Source of the DNA: Bog-950 sp046329535
GTDB lineage: Bacteria; Bacteroidota; Bacteroidia; Chitinophagales; LD1
Assembly (NCBI GenBank): GCA_046329535.1
Contig: JAXLUN010000001.1
Location: 372,001-436,000, forward strand
Length of the DNA: 64,000 bases
Direction: 5' to 3'
A program made the translations under genes and the position numbers. The stretch's first letter is position 1; every line of letters starts with the position of its first letter. Of the stretch, positions 51,957 to 60,436 are shown in pieces. The notes under the pieces are model-generated. The model worked only from the letters and a program-made list of their open reading frames with translations. It was not told the DNA's origin and searched no databases.

Positions 51957-53004
51957 TTTAATCTTGGACAGATTTAAAATGAGACATTTCAAAATAGCTT
52001 TTCAAGTAACAATTGTGATCGTTTTATGCCTAGTTCTGGAAAGCGCTTCGTATTTTATTCTCCGATTCCAGAATATCTCATCGAAATATTTGATAAGTTT
52101 TGATGCTGACAACCAAGTTAAAAAGATGAACAGTTATGGTTTTGATGAGATAGATCCTTTATGTGGATGGTCAATGAGTAATAAATACTTAAATAGCATC
52201 GGGTATGAAGTGGAGCAAAATTGTGTGGTGCTGCGAAGTTATGGTGATTTTCCACCTAAACCGATAAAGATATTTATTACAGGGGGGTCTACTAGTGATA
52301 TCGCACTCCATAAAGAGAATTGGCCAAATAAACTGCATGAGTTTTTTTTAAAAAAAAAGATAAGCGCAGTTATTTATGTGGGTGCTATTGGAGGCTATAG
52401 TTCTGGTCAGGAACTCCTGAAACTGATTAGAGATGGAATTGCTTTGCAACCGGATATCCATATTTCTTATTCTGGTGCGAATGATGGTGATGTAGGGGGC
52501 TATGTTACATCTTATGAAAGAGACTTGTATGAAAATATGTTTCAACGAGGGGACTATAGCTTCTTACTACCAAGTACTGTATTTTTAATAAAAAGGATTT
52601 TGTATTCAGGCAATTCTTATTTAGCGATTAAGAAAACAGAACCAATACAGGCTTTCGATTTCTGGAAACAGAATATGGAGTTAATGAAGGGTATTGATGA
52701 GCAGAACAAATGTCAATTTATTGGTATTTTGCAACCCGTGTTAGGCGTTGGAAAATACCATTACCATGAACAAGAAGATGAATTTTCGTATCGAGTTCCT
52801 ATGTATAAGGACTATTTTCCAAAGGCTTCAAAATTTATTAAGGAAAAGGATTCTTCTTTGTACGATCTCACCAACTTGTTTGATACGGCTAAGGGTAAGG
52901 TATTTATTGATGATTGTCATATTAGCGAATCTTATCAATGGGTTGTTGCAAACCATATTTTTACACTTTTACCATTAAAGCTACCAGACACAACAAATAA
53001 GTAG
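51943..53004 (+). CDS. SGNH/GDSL hydrolase-like protein, GGST subtype (copy 3)
   Basis: The product is 353 aa from ATG 51943, or 341 from ATG 51979, which starts closer to the helix. One membrane anchor. Signatures: FITGGSTSDIALHKENWP, SYSGANDGDVG, FIGILQPVLGVG and VFIDDCHISESYQW. These correspond block by block to copies at 3829-4872 and 32357-33424. This is the AT-rich copy; the other two are GC-richer, which points to separate arrival. It closes the three-gene SGNH run. Confidence 0.78.
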   Translation: MKRSNLILDRFKMRHFKIAFQVTIVIVLCLVLESASYFILRFQNISSKYLISFDADNQVKKMNSYGFDEIDPLCGWSMSNKYLNSIGYEVEQNCVVLRSYGDFPPKPIKIFITGGSTSDIALHKENWPNKLHEFFLKKKISAVIYVGAIGGYSSGQELLKLIRDGIALQPDIHISYSGANDGDVGGYVTSYERDLYENMFQRGDYSFLLPSTVFLIKRILYSGNSYLAIKKTEPIQAFDFWKQNMELMKGIDEQNKCQFIGILQPVLGVGKYHYHEQEDEFSYRVPMYKDYFPKASKFIKEKDSSLYDLTNLFDTAKGKVFIDDCHISESYQWVVANHIFTLLPLKLPDTTNK

Positions 53005-53096
53005 ATATTTATTTTGTAGCAAAACAAACGTATGGAGGATTTCATTGTCCGATTGTTAAGTTGGTGAAAGGCGAAGGATTTATTACAATTGGGTAG
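53001..53096 (+). pseudogene. Possible coding remnant without start
   Basis: Between the GGST gene and the GT2 gene, a frame runs from an in-frame TAA (52998-53000) to TAG 53094-53096 and reads IYFVAKQTYGGFHCPIVKL, then VKGEGFITIG. The composition looks like a protein, but there is no start codon and only 31 codons. It could be a gene relic left by rearrangement at this junction, or chance. I rate it low. Confidence 0.2.
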
Positions 53097-53113
53097 TTAA
53101 CAAATTCATTTCA

Positions 53114-53809
53114 TTGAGTATTTCTATCATCATATTCTGTTATAATGAAGGAGAAAATTTGGCCTCTGTAATTTCTTCCGTTATTAACCTGCTGATTGGA
53201 AGGTTTATAGATTATGAAATTATTATTGTAGATGATGGGAGTACGGATCACACATTTAAGATTTGCAGTAAATTTGCTGATCAAAATAGCAAGATAAGGG
53301 TTGTAAGACATGCTCAAAACAGAGGAATAGGAATGGCACTAAGAAGTGGATATGAGTTAGCTAAACATGAGTATGTATGTGCTATTCCTGGTGATGGCCA
53401 GTTTGATATAAATGAGCTAATTCCTGTAAAGCCTTTTTCTAAAAATATTTTTTACTCCTTTTACCGTCCGAAAACTCAGTATTCTTTTTATCGAAGCTCC
53501 TTAACTTGGCTTAATCGGCTTTTCAATCAACATGTTCTAGGAGTATATTTGAGGGATGTGAACTGGATTAAGGTTTACAGGAGGGAGCAAATCGAAATTG
53601 CTGGCCCTGTCTTAAAGAGTTCATTGATAGAAAGTGAAATCTGTGCAAAACTTTATAAGATGGGTATTATGCCAATAGAAATTCCATCAGTATATCATAT
53701 CAGAAATTTCGGAGTCTCTAAAGGTGGTAGTTGGAAAACACTTCGTCAAGCTATTGCTGATACGTATAAGCTTTGGAGGGTGGTTAGTTCATTTAAACAA
53801 ACACTATGA
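53114..53809 (+). CDS. Glycosyltransferase family 2
   Basis: TTG 53114 is the start, with no ATG option before the conserved fold; 231 aa. GT-A motifs: SIIIFCYNEGENLASVI, YEIIIVDDGSTDHTFKI, NRGIGMALRSGYELA and AIPGDGQFDINELIPV. Length and motifs resemble dolichol-phosphate-mannose-synthase-like enzymes, which load sugars onto polyprenyl phosphate; such donors are what GT-C enzymes in this window would use. There is no C-terminal membrane helix. Its stop overlaps the next ATG (ATGA, 53806-53809). Confidence 0.88.
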   Translation: MSISIIIFCYNEGENLASVISSVINLLIGRFIDYEIIIVDDGSTDHTFKICSKFADQNSKIRVVRHAQNRGIGMALRSGYELAKHEYVCAIPGDGQFDINELIPVKPFSKNIFYSFYRPKTQYSFYRSSLTWLNRLFNQHVLGVYLRDVNWIKVYRREQIEIAGPVLKSSLIESEICAKLYKMGIMPIEIPSVYHIRNFGVSKGGSWKTLRQAIADTYKLWRVVSSFKQTL

Positions 53810-54633
53810 AACTTGCCCTTGCACAGCTATTGGTAGAAGGCACCGAACCTGAGCGGAACTTTGAACGAGCCGAAAGATTGGTGGCGCGCGCCAAAGTCGA
53901 AAATTGCGATTTAGTGTTGTTGCCCGAAACGATTGACTTTGCTTGGACACACCCCGATGCACTCAAAAATTCCAAGCCAATTCCAGGCGAATACAGCCAC
54001 TTATTTTGCGAAATGGCAAAGCGCCATAATATTTGGCTTTGCGTAGGGTTAACCGAAAAGACCGAAACGTGCAATTTTAACACAGCACTACTTATTGATA
54101 ACAAGGGCCAAATTATTGGCAAACACCGCAAAATAAACTTGCTCACCGTTGAGTTTCCTTATTATGAAGTGGGTCAAAAACTGGAAGTTTTTGACACCGT
54201 CTTTGGCAAAATTGGCTTAAATATTTGTGCCGATAATTATCTTGATGCCATTGATATTGGCCATTCACTTGCACGAATGGGCGCGCAACTTATTCTTGCT
54301 CCATCTTCATGGACAGTAGAGCATTCTATTACTGAAGCTGAAGACCCCTATCGCGATAAATGGGTTAAACCGCTTAGTGTTTTGGCAAAAGCACATGGTG
54401 TTGTGGTGACTAGCGCAACCAGTGTAGGTTACATTGTTGGTGGGCCTTACGAAGGAAAGAAGATGGTAGGGTGTTCGCTGTGTGTTGGAGAGAATGGAAT
54501 AATTGCCCAAGGGGCTTTTAATGAATTTGCAGGCGACCTTGCTATTGCAGAATTTGAAATGCCGCTACGAAAAATAAAAGGAACAGAAATTGGTGCCTCA
54601 TTACAGAAAAAGGGCTTTAAGTTTTATAATTGA
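53806..54633 (+). CDS. Nitrilase-superfamily amidohydrolase, probable ammonia supplier
   Basis: The product is 275 aa. The Glu-Lys-Cys triad is complete: VLLPETIDF (Glu41), GKHRKINLL (Lys109) and GLNICADNYLD (Cys141). The protein is cytosolic. It is coupled on both sides: ATGA overlap with GT2 and a three-base distance to the PP-loop amidotransferase. Partner enzymes of the WbpG type normally need a HisH-like glutaminase; none is present. Glutamine-dependent NAD synthetase uses a nitrilase-type glutaminase with a PP-loop synthetase, so by analogy this protein may release ammonia from glutamine for its neighbour. The family assignment is firm; the pairing is inference. Confidence 0.85.
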   Translation: MKLALAQLLVEGTEPERNFERAERLVARAKVENCDLVLLPETIDFAWTHPDALKNSKPIPGEYSHLFCEMAKRHNIWLCVGLTEKTETCNFNTALLIDNKGQIIGKHRKINLLTVEFPYYEVGQKLEVFDTVFGKIGLNICADNYLDAIDIGHSLARMGAQLILAPSSWTVEHSITEAEDPYRDKWVKPLSVLAKAHGVVVTSATSVGYIVGGPYEGKKMVGCSLCVGENGIIAQGAFNEFAGDLAIAEFEMPLRKIKGTEIGASLQKKGFKFYN

Positions 54634-54635
54634 AC

Positions 54636-55832
54636 ATGAGTAGTTTTGTTGTAGTAAATGGAGTAAAACGAAATATCACTTATCAGCGTTGTACACGTTG
54701 TATTAGTGATAGCACCTGCCCCGGAATTACTTTCGATAAAAACGGAATTTGCAATTTCTGCCACCTGCACGATAAGTGGTCGCGCATGTATCCGAACGAT
54801 GGAAGAGGTCAGGCAATTTGGAACAAACAACTCGAAAACATAAAGCGTGATGGTAAAGGGAAAAACTACGATTGTGTAGTTGGTCTCAGTGGCGGAAGAG
54901 ATAGCACCTATGTTCTTCACCTCATTGTAACAAAATATAAACTTCGTCCGCTTGCTGTTCACTTTAATGATGGCTTTGATAATCCGGTTGGTGGCGAGAA
55001 CATGATAAACATAACCCGCAAGTTGGGTATTGAACTTCGCACTATTACCAGCGATTGGCGCGAAGCGAAAGACTTGAAAATATCGTTTCTCAAAGCAAGT
55101 GTTCCTGAGTTAAACGAAGGAACAGATGTAGGCATTGCGGCTGCCTGTTATGGTGTGGCTCACAAAGAGGGAATCAAACATATTATATACGGACAGAGTT
55201 TTCGTACAGAAGGAGTAAAGCCTATGAGCTGGGCTTATATGGTAGGCGATTATGTAAATGATGTACAGAATAAGTTTGGCTCTGTAAAATTGCGCGAATG
55301 GAAAGCCAATGACCCGAATTATCACCTTGGCTGGAGCGAGCTTTTTTATTATAGCATTATCAAAGGCATTAAAGCGTATTCACCGCTTTATTACGAGCAG
55401 TACATCCGTAACGATGCCGAAGAGATTATCAAGCGCGAGTACAACTGGGTGTATCCTGGCGCACACTATTACGATGATTTGTATTGGGCACTCATTACTT
55501 ATGTGCACCGTGTAAAATTCAATATTGATTTTCGCTTGAACGCCTACAGTGCGCTGGTGCGCGATGGACAAATGGATCGTGATTGGGCAATTGAAGCAGT
55601 GAAGAAGCCTTATGTGATGGAAGATCCGCGCATTATTGACTTGTGTTTAAAGCGCCTCGCCATTTCGCGTGAACAGTTTGAGAAATGGCTTGCTCTTCCT
55701 CCCAAAACTTTTCGAGATTATAACACTGGTTATGGTGTAATGCTTTGGCTTCGTCCTTTTATTAAACTAGCCACCAAAATGGGTTTTATGCCCGAGATTG
55801 TTTACGATAAATATTTTCTCTGTGGCGAATAG
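54636..55832 (+). CDS. N-acetyl sugar amidotransferase (WbpG/PseA-like PP-loop enzyme)
   Basis: ATG 54636 gives 398 aa. A zinc-finger-like start (CTRCISDSTC, then GICNFC; Cys19, 22, 39, 42) is followed by the PP-loop GLSGGRDSTYVLHL (SGGRDS at 85-90), the order found in WbpG/PseA/LegA-type enzymes. They turn an N-acetyl group of a nucleotide sugar into an acetamidino group using ATP and ammonia. The upstream nitrilase may supply the ammonia. Downstream is a carbamoyltransferase whose GTG start overlaps this stop. The set suggests an amidino- and carbamoyl-decorated surface sugar. Confidence 0.88.
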   Translation: MSSFVVVNGVKRNITYQRCTRCISDSTCPGITFDKNGICNFCHLHDKWSRMYPNDGRGQAIWNKQLENIKRDGKGKNYDCVVGLSGGRDSTYVLHLIVTKYKLRPLAVHFNDGFDNPVGGENMINITRKLGIELRTITSDWREAKDLKISFLKASVPELNEGTDVGIAAACYGVAHKEGIKHIIYGQSFRTEGVKPMSWAYMVGDYVNDVQNKFGSVKLREWKANDPNYHLGWSELFYYSIIKGIKAYSPLYYEQYIRNDAEEIIKREYNWVYPGAHYYDDLYWALITYVHRVKFNIDFRLNAYSALVRDGQMDRDWAIEAVKKPYVMEDPRIIDLCLKRLAISREQFEKWLALPPKTFRDYNTGYGVMLWLRPFIKLATKMGFMPEIVYDKYFLCGE

Positions 55833-57459
55833 CAATTACATTTTAGGTATTAATGGTGGTGTTCGTCCGGGTTATCAGGATGTTTCTGCCGTGTTGATGC
55901 GCGATGGAAGAGTAATTGCAGCTATTGAAGAAGAACGATTGACCAGGATAAAATATTCTGCGGGGCAGCTACCCATTCTATCAATAAAAGAAGTTTTACG
56001 TATTGGCGGAATTAATATTCAAGATGTTGCCGTGGTTGCTTTTCATGGTAGCACTTGGCAGGCAAGTATCGAAGATGTTCTAAGGAATCATTTTGAAAAT
56101 TATTTCGGCTATTGTCCAGTTATCAAGCGTTATCATCATCATAATTGCCATGCGGCTTCAGCTTTTCACCCCTCTGGTTTCAATGAGGCATTAGTAATTA
56201 CTGTAGACGGTTCAGGCGATGGTGTTAGTACGCAAATTTCTATTGGTAGAAATGGCAAGCTTGAGTTACTATTCAGTTACGATCGTCCGCAAAGCTTGGG
56301 AATGTTCTATTCAATGATTACGCAATTGTGTGGTTTTACCCGCGATGCAGATGAATACAAGCTAATGGGATTGGCGGCTTTCGGTGATTCAAGCAAGTAT
56401 GATTTGAAAGATGTTTTATCGGTTGATGAAAATGGTTATTACTTCAATGAAGATTACATGGTAAAAATCCTTCCGGGACAATCTTCACCATCTCGTTACG
56501 AAATGTTGTTTGCCGATAAACTTACTTCACAACTTCAATTGAATAGAAGAACTGGAAAAGAAATTTCAGAAACATATAAGCATGTTGCAGCAGCGGCTCA
56601 ATCACAATTAGAAAAGGCGCTTATTGCTTTAGTGAAAAAGTATGTAGCCGAAACAGGGTTAAAGAAAGTTTGTATGGCAGGTGGCGTTGCTTTGAATTGC
56701 CTTGCCAATCAAAAGATAGAAATGCTGAATGAAGTAGATGAACTTTTTGTTCAGCCAGCTTCGAGCGATGCAGGCATTTCTTTAGGCGCTGCGTACTTGG
56801 CGTCTTTTGAAGCTGGAGTTACAAATTTTGAAAAGCAAACACATACTTTTTATGGCAACGAATTTTCTAGCGAGCAAGTTATGGAAACACTTCAGCGCTG
56901 CCATCTGAGCTTTACATTCGAAGAAAACTTAATTGAAGAGGCTGCCCAGCAATTAGCCGCTAACAAAGTTTTAGGTTGGTTTCAGGGAAGGATGGAATTT
57001 GGCCCACGAGCGCTGGGCAACCGAAGTATCCTTGCAAACCCGGCCACACCGAATATTCAACAAACCGTTAATCACAAAATAAAATTCCGCGAAGGTTTTC
57101 GACCTTTTGGCGCAAGTGTACTCGAAGAAGATTTTTATAAATTCTTTGAAGCTAAATGCATCGATGCTCCTTATATGACCAAAGTATTTTTTGTAAAAGA
57201 GAAGTATCGTGACCTGCTGAAAGGAGTTACACATGCCGATGGAACTTGCAGAGTACAAACGGTGAATAGGAATCAAAATCCAATCTACTATGATTTGATT
57301 TCAGTGTTTAAAAAGAAAGCCGGTTTCGGGGTTTTGCTCAATACAAGCTTCAACCTAAGCCACGAACCTATTGTAAATACACCTCGTGAGGCAGTCGCCA
57401 GTTTTTATGCTAGTGGATTAGATGAATTATTTGTCGGAAATTGCAGATTGAAAAAGTAA
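55822..57459 (+). CDS. O-carbamoyltransferase (NodU/CmcH/TobZ-like)
   Basis: GTG 55822 gives 545 aa starting ANSNYILGINGG; a TTG at 55798 is less likely. The N-terminal Kae1-like domain has the metal/ATP motif HHNCHAASAFHPSGF and VITVDGSGDGVST. The C-terminal YrdC-like domain has WFQGRMEFGPRALGNRSILA and LNTSFNLSHEPIVN. Family enzymes use carbamoyl phosphate and ATP to carbamoylate a hydroxyl of a sugar or antibiotic. It overlaps the amidotransferase by 11 bases and precedes a PhyH gene by one base, so this four-gene core is tightly coupled. Confidence 0.9.
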   Translation: MANSNYILGINGGVRPGYQDVSAVLMRDGRVIAAIEEERLTRIKYSAGQLPILSIKEVLRIGGINIQDVAVVAFHGSTWQASIEDVLRNHFENYFGYCPVIKRYHHHNCHAASAFHPSGFNEALVITVDGSGDGVSTQISIGRNGKLELLFSYDRPQSLGMFYSMITQLCGFTRDADEYKLMGLAAFGDSSKYDLKDVLSVDENGYYFNEDYMVKILPGQSSPSRYEMLFADKLTSQLQLNRRTGKEISETYKHVAAAAQSQLEKALIALVKKYVAETGLKKVCMAGGVALNCLANQKIEMLNEVDELFVQPASSDAGISLGAAYLASFEAGVTNFEKQTHTFYGNEFSSEQVMETLQRCHLSFTFEENLIEEAAQQLAANKVLGWFQGRMEFGPRALGNRSILANPATPNIQQTVNHKIKFREGFRPFGASVLEEDFYKFFEAKCIDAPYMTKVFFVKEKYRDLLKGVTHADGTCRVQTVNRNQNPIYYDLISVFKKKAGFGVLLNTSFNLSHEPIVNTPREAVASFYASGLDELFVGNCRLKK

Positions 57460-57460
57460 A

Positions 57461-58306
57461 ATGCCATTCACAAAAATATTTTTTGAAGAAAAGTACAATG
57501 CAACTATTCATGAACAAGGGTATGCAATTGTTCCTTTTTTGAATGTAGAAGAAGTGAAAGGCCTCGCTGAATTCTTTTATGCAAATCATGCGCAACTACC
57601 CGATGGCATGTACGCATCATCGCATGCGCCTGATTTTGCTTTTCGCAAAAAAATGAATGAAGAAATAAAGCGAGTCTGCAAGCGTGCCGTAGAGGTTACC
57701 TTTCAAAATGCAACTCCGCTTGGCGCTACCTTTATGGTAAAAAGCAAAGGTGAGAATGGCAGTTTACATCCTCATCAAGATTGGAGCATTGTTGATGAGG
57801 ATGAGTTTAATTCCTATAATATCTGGCTGCCTTTGGTTGATGTAAGTGAAAAGAACGGAACACTTCTTATTCTGCCCAATAGTCATTCAATGCTGAGCAA
57901 CATACGAGGACTTAATATTCCATCCTCTTTCGAAAAGGTCGAGAAAGAAGTGTGGCAATATTTAGTGCCGGTGAATATGCAAGCTGGAGAAGCTTTGGTG
58001 TATGACCACCGGCTGTTGCATGCTTCTGGATTAAATGAAACAAACAAGCCAAGACTAGTGATTGTATATGGGCTTATTCCAAATAGTGCTACAATGAGAT
58101 ATTATTTTGGTAAAGATGGCATGATAGAAGAGTATGAATGTTATCCTGAATTTTATTTCTCTCAACAGATTACGGATGGTCCTGCCAATTTAAAAATAAT
58201 AGCTAGTAGAGTCAACGAGAATCTAAACGTGGAGCAGGAGTTACTCAAAAAGATATATGGGAAATCCAACAGTATATTTTCGCGTATAGCAGAATACTTC
58301 AAATAA
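57461..58306 (+). CDS. Phytanoyl-CoA dioxygenase (PhyH) family oxygenase (copy 2)
   Basis: The product is 281 aa. Triad: LHPHQDWSIVDEDEF (His105, Asp107) and VYDHRLLHASGLNE (His187), with Arg in NKPRLVIVYGLIP. Other marks: YNIWLPLVDVSEKNGTLLIL and QAGEALVYDH. Compared with copy 1 at 24587-25510, which has 307 aa, the core is the same. It likely hydroxylates the sugar or lipid modified by the adjacent carbamoyltransferase. Confidence 0.88.
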   Translation: MPFTKIFFEEKYNATIHEQGYAIVPFLNVEEVKGLAEFFYANHAQLPDGMYASSHAPDFAFRKKMNEEIKRVCKRAVEVTFQNATPLGATFMVKSKGENGSLHPHQDWSIVDEDEFNSYNIWLPLVDVSEKNGTLLILPNSHSMLSNIRGLNIPSSFEKVEKEVWQYLVPVNMQAGEALVYDHRLLHASGLNETNKPRLVIVYGLIPNSATMRYYFGKDGMIEEYECYPEFYFSQQITDGPANLKIIASRVNENLNVEQELLKKIYGKSNSIFSRIAEYFK

Positions 58307-58339
58307 TAAGCAAATCCTCAATTCAATTACATTTGTAAA

Positions 58340-59257
58340 ATGCTTATTGCTGTATTAATTGCCATTACCGTTTTTCAGTTTGCTATCATTTCACTGATTT
58401 TTATCAGACAAAGCAAAGCACACGAATCTAAGTCTGTTAAATCCTCAAATACACCAGCCTCGGTTTCGCAATTTTACAATGAAAATACAGGCAAGTTTTT
58501 GGCTGTATATGGTGAGATAATTCAGGCGTTTCGCACAACCAATATCAATGATTATCTACAATATACTATACAAAGCGCAGCGCTCAAGAATGACATGAAA
58601 ATAATTGATGCTGGATGTGGAGTTGCAGGCCCTGCCTGTTTTTTTGCTAAAAATCTACCTGGACTATTCATTGATAGTTGCACTGTTTCTAAGGTGCAGG
58701 CTGATCTGGCAAGTATTAAGGTACAGGAAAATAAAGTTGATACTCAAGTGAAAATTACGTTGGGCGATTATCACCAATTGGATGAACTATTTGAAAACGA
58801 CCAATATGATCGTGTTATTTTTTTAGAGTCTTTCGGGCATTCTAATAACAAAACAAAGTTGATAGACGCTTGTTGGAAGGTATTGAAGCCGGGCGGCAAA
58901 ATGTATATTAAAGATCTGTTTATTCGGGAATCGAATAACGAGTGGGAACAGTTACGCATTAATCATATCTGCAGCCAGATAAATCAAGCTTATGAATATC
59001 AGGTGGGTGATTTGAATGATGTTCTATCTACCATACGTAAACAGGGATTTATTGTAAATTTTATACGGCCTCCTCAGGTTGATACTGGGTTATTTGAACA
59101 CCTCACTATTTCAAATGATTTTCAAAACCTGTTTAATATTGGAAAAATTGATTCCTGGGAGGACTACGTTTTTCCGATAGATTTCTTTGAAATACTTGTT
59201 GAAAAACCACTTCATAATATCGAAGACCAAAAGCATCTATACTTTATGAATCGATAA
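58340..59257 (+). CDS. Membrane-anchored class I SAM methyltransferase
   Basis: The product is 305 aa. An N-terminal helix (~2-22) is unusual for this fold. Then comes the Rossmann methyltransferase: MKIIDAGCGVAGPACFFAKN (motif I), TLGDYHQLDELFENDQYDRV (motifs II-III) and LKPGGKMYIKDLF (post-motif). The pattern is closest to small-molecule C- or O-methyltransferases such as those acting on prenyl lipids or sterols. The adjacent UbiA-like gene, 3 bases downstream, supports a lipid substrate. It has no cofactor-binding extras. Confidence 0.82.
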   Translation: MLIAVLIAITVFQFAIISLIFIRQSKAHESKSVKSSNTPASVSQFYNENTGKFLAVYGEIIQAFRTTNINDYLQYTIQSAALKNDMKIIDAGCGVAGPACFFAKNLPGLFIDSCTVSKVQADLASIKVQENKVDTQVKITLGDYHQLDELFENDQYDRVIFLESFGHSNNKTKLIDACWKVLKPGGKMYIKDLFIRESNNEWEQLRINHICSQINQAYEYQVGDLNDVLSTIRKQGFIVNFIRPPQVDTGLFEHLTISNDFQNLFNIGKIDSWEDYVFPIDFFEILVEKPLHNIEDQKHLYFMNR

Positions 59258-59260
59258 CTT

Positions 59261-60433
59261 ATGATGCTATCCGTTCCAAAAATATGGCAAATAACAAGAG
59301 CCAAAGACTGGCGTCTTAGTCTCGTTCCGTTTGTAATTGGGTGTATATACTTATGGATAGGGTGGTTTGATATTCAGTTGTCGGGTCAGTCCCTTTTGCT
59401 CTTTACACTCTCTTTTGTAACTACTATGGGGTTTGCTGCGCTGGGTTATTTTATCAACGAGTTTTTTGATATAGCAACTGATGCCAAAGCCGGCAAGTCT
59501 AACACACTTAGCCAACTTCCGGGATTGTATCAGGCCTCATTATTTGTGTTTTGTATGGCACTTGCATTATTGCCCTGGCTATTTCTTCCCTTCGATAAAC
59601 TTTCGTTGTTGCTTATTGGTATTGAAATATCTCTTTTTCTGTTGTACTCACTACCTTTTCCACGCTTCAAAAATATTCCTTTGCTGTCTAGTGTAATCGA
59701 TTCAGGATATGCTTATCTGGTGCCTCAGGTGCTAACCTTTTACACTTATTCTTTGTTTGGGGGCAAGTATGAGCCACAAATTATTTTTCTGTTAGCCCCG
59801 GCAGTTTTTGTAATAGGCTTGAGAAACATCACAATCCACCATGTAAATGATGTATTTAAAGATCAGCGATCTAAAATCATTACCCTTCCTCAATCACTGG
59901 GGGTTAAAAATACAAGCTATGTATTAATTGGCCTGATGACTGCTGAAATATTTCTGATTATGTTTTGGAGTGTTATTATGGCAGCACATCAAGCTATATT
60001 TTGGTTATGGTTAGTAGTTTACATCTCTGCGATTATTTACAGATTAAGAGTTTTATTGACCACTTCAAATCTTCAATATTTTACCATTGAACCTATTCGG
60101 CATCTTACCGACCCTATTTACCAATACGTGTTTCCTGCCTTTACGCTGGGCTATATTTTAATGGTTGATTATCGCTGGTCAGTTCTCGTTCCGTTTCATG
60201 TTTTCTTTTTATTGCCAATGCCATTTTTAATAAAGGCAAGAGATTTTTTTAGTTCAGCAACCGTATCGCTGTATTATGTATTCAAAAGGACTATTCGACA
60301 ATACATAATAGTGCCTGTTGGTGCGGCTGTTAACTACGGCATTTACTATTTATTTTTATTGTTTGGGGTAGACCTGCGGAAAGAGAATATAAGTGCTATG
60401 AGTTATTTAAAGCGCAAATTTCAGAGAGGTTAG
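59261..60433 (+). CDS. UbiA-family prenyltransferase with long C-terminal extension
   Basis: The product is 390 aa. The first Asp motif is INEFFDIATDAKAGK; the second, in HHVNDVFKDQRSK, is looser. About nine helices. The conserved core is finished near residue ~290; the last ~100 residues (two hydrophobic stretches plus a basic tail ending YLKRKFQRG) are extra compared with typical UbiA enzymes. Substrates could be an aromatic head group or a phospho-sugar. The gene lies between a methyltransferase and a double glycosyltransferase. The other UbiA in the window is at 9564-10490. Confidence 0.75.
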   Translation: MMLSVPKIWQITRAKDWRLSLVPFVIGCIYLWIGWFDIQLSGQSLLLFTLSFVTTMGFAALGYFINEFFDIATDAKAGKSNTLSQLPGLYQASLFVFCMALALLPWLFLPFDKLSLLLIGIEISLFLLYSLPFPRFKNIPLLSSVIDSGYAYLVPQVLTFYTYSLFGGKYEPQIIFLLAPAVFVIGLRNITIHHVNDVFKDQRSKIITLPQSLGVKNTSYVLIGLMTAEIFLIMFWSVIMAAHQAIFWLWLVVYISAIIYRLRVLLTTSNLQYFTIEPIRHLTDPIYQYVFPAFTLGYILMVDYRWSVLVPFHVFFLLPMPFLIKARDFFSSATVSLYYVFKRTIRQYIIVPVGAAVNYGIYYLFLLFGVDLRKENISAMSYLKRKFQRG

Positions 60434-60436
60434 TTG

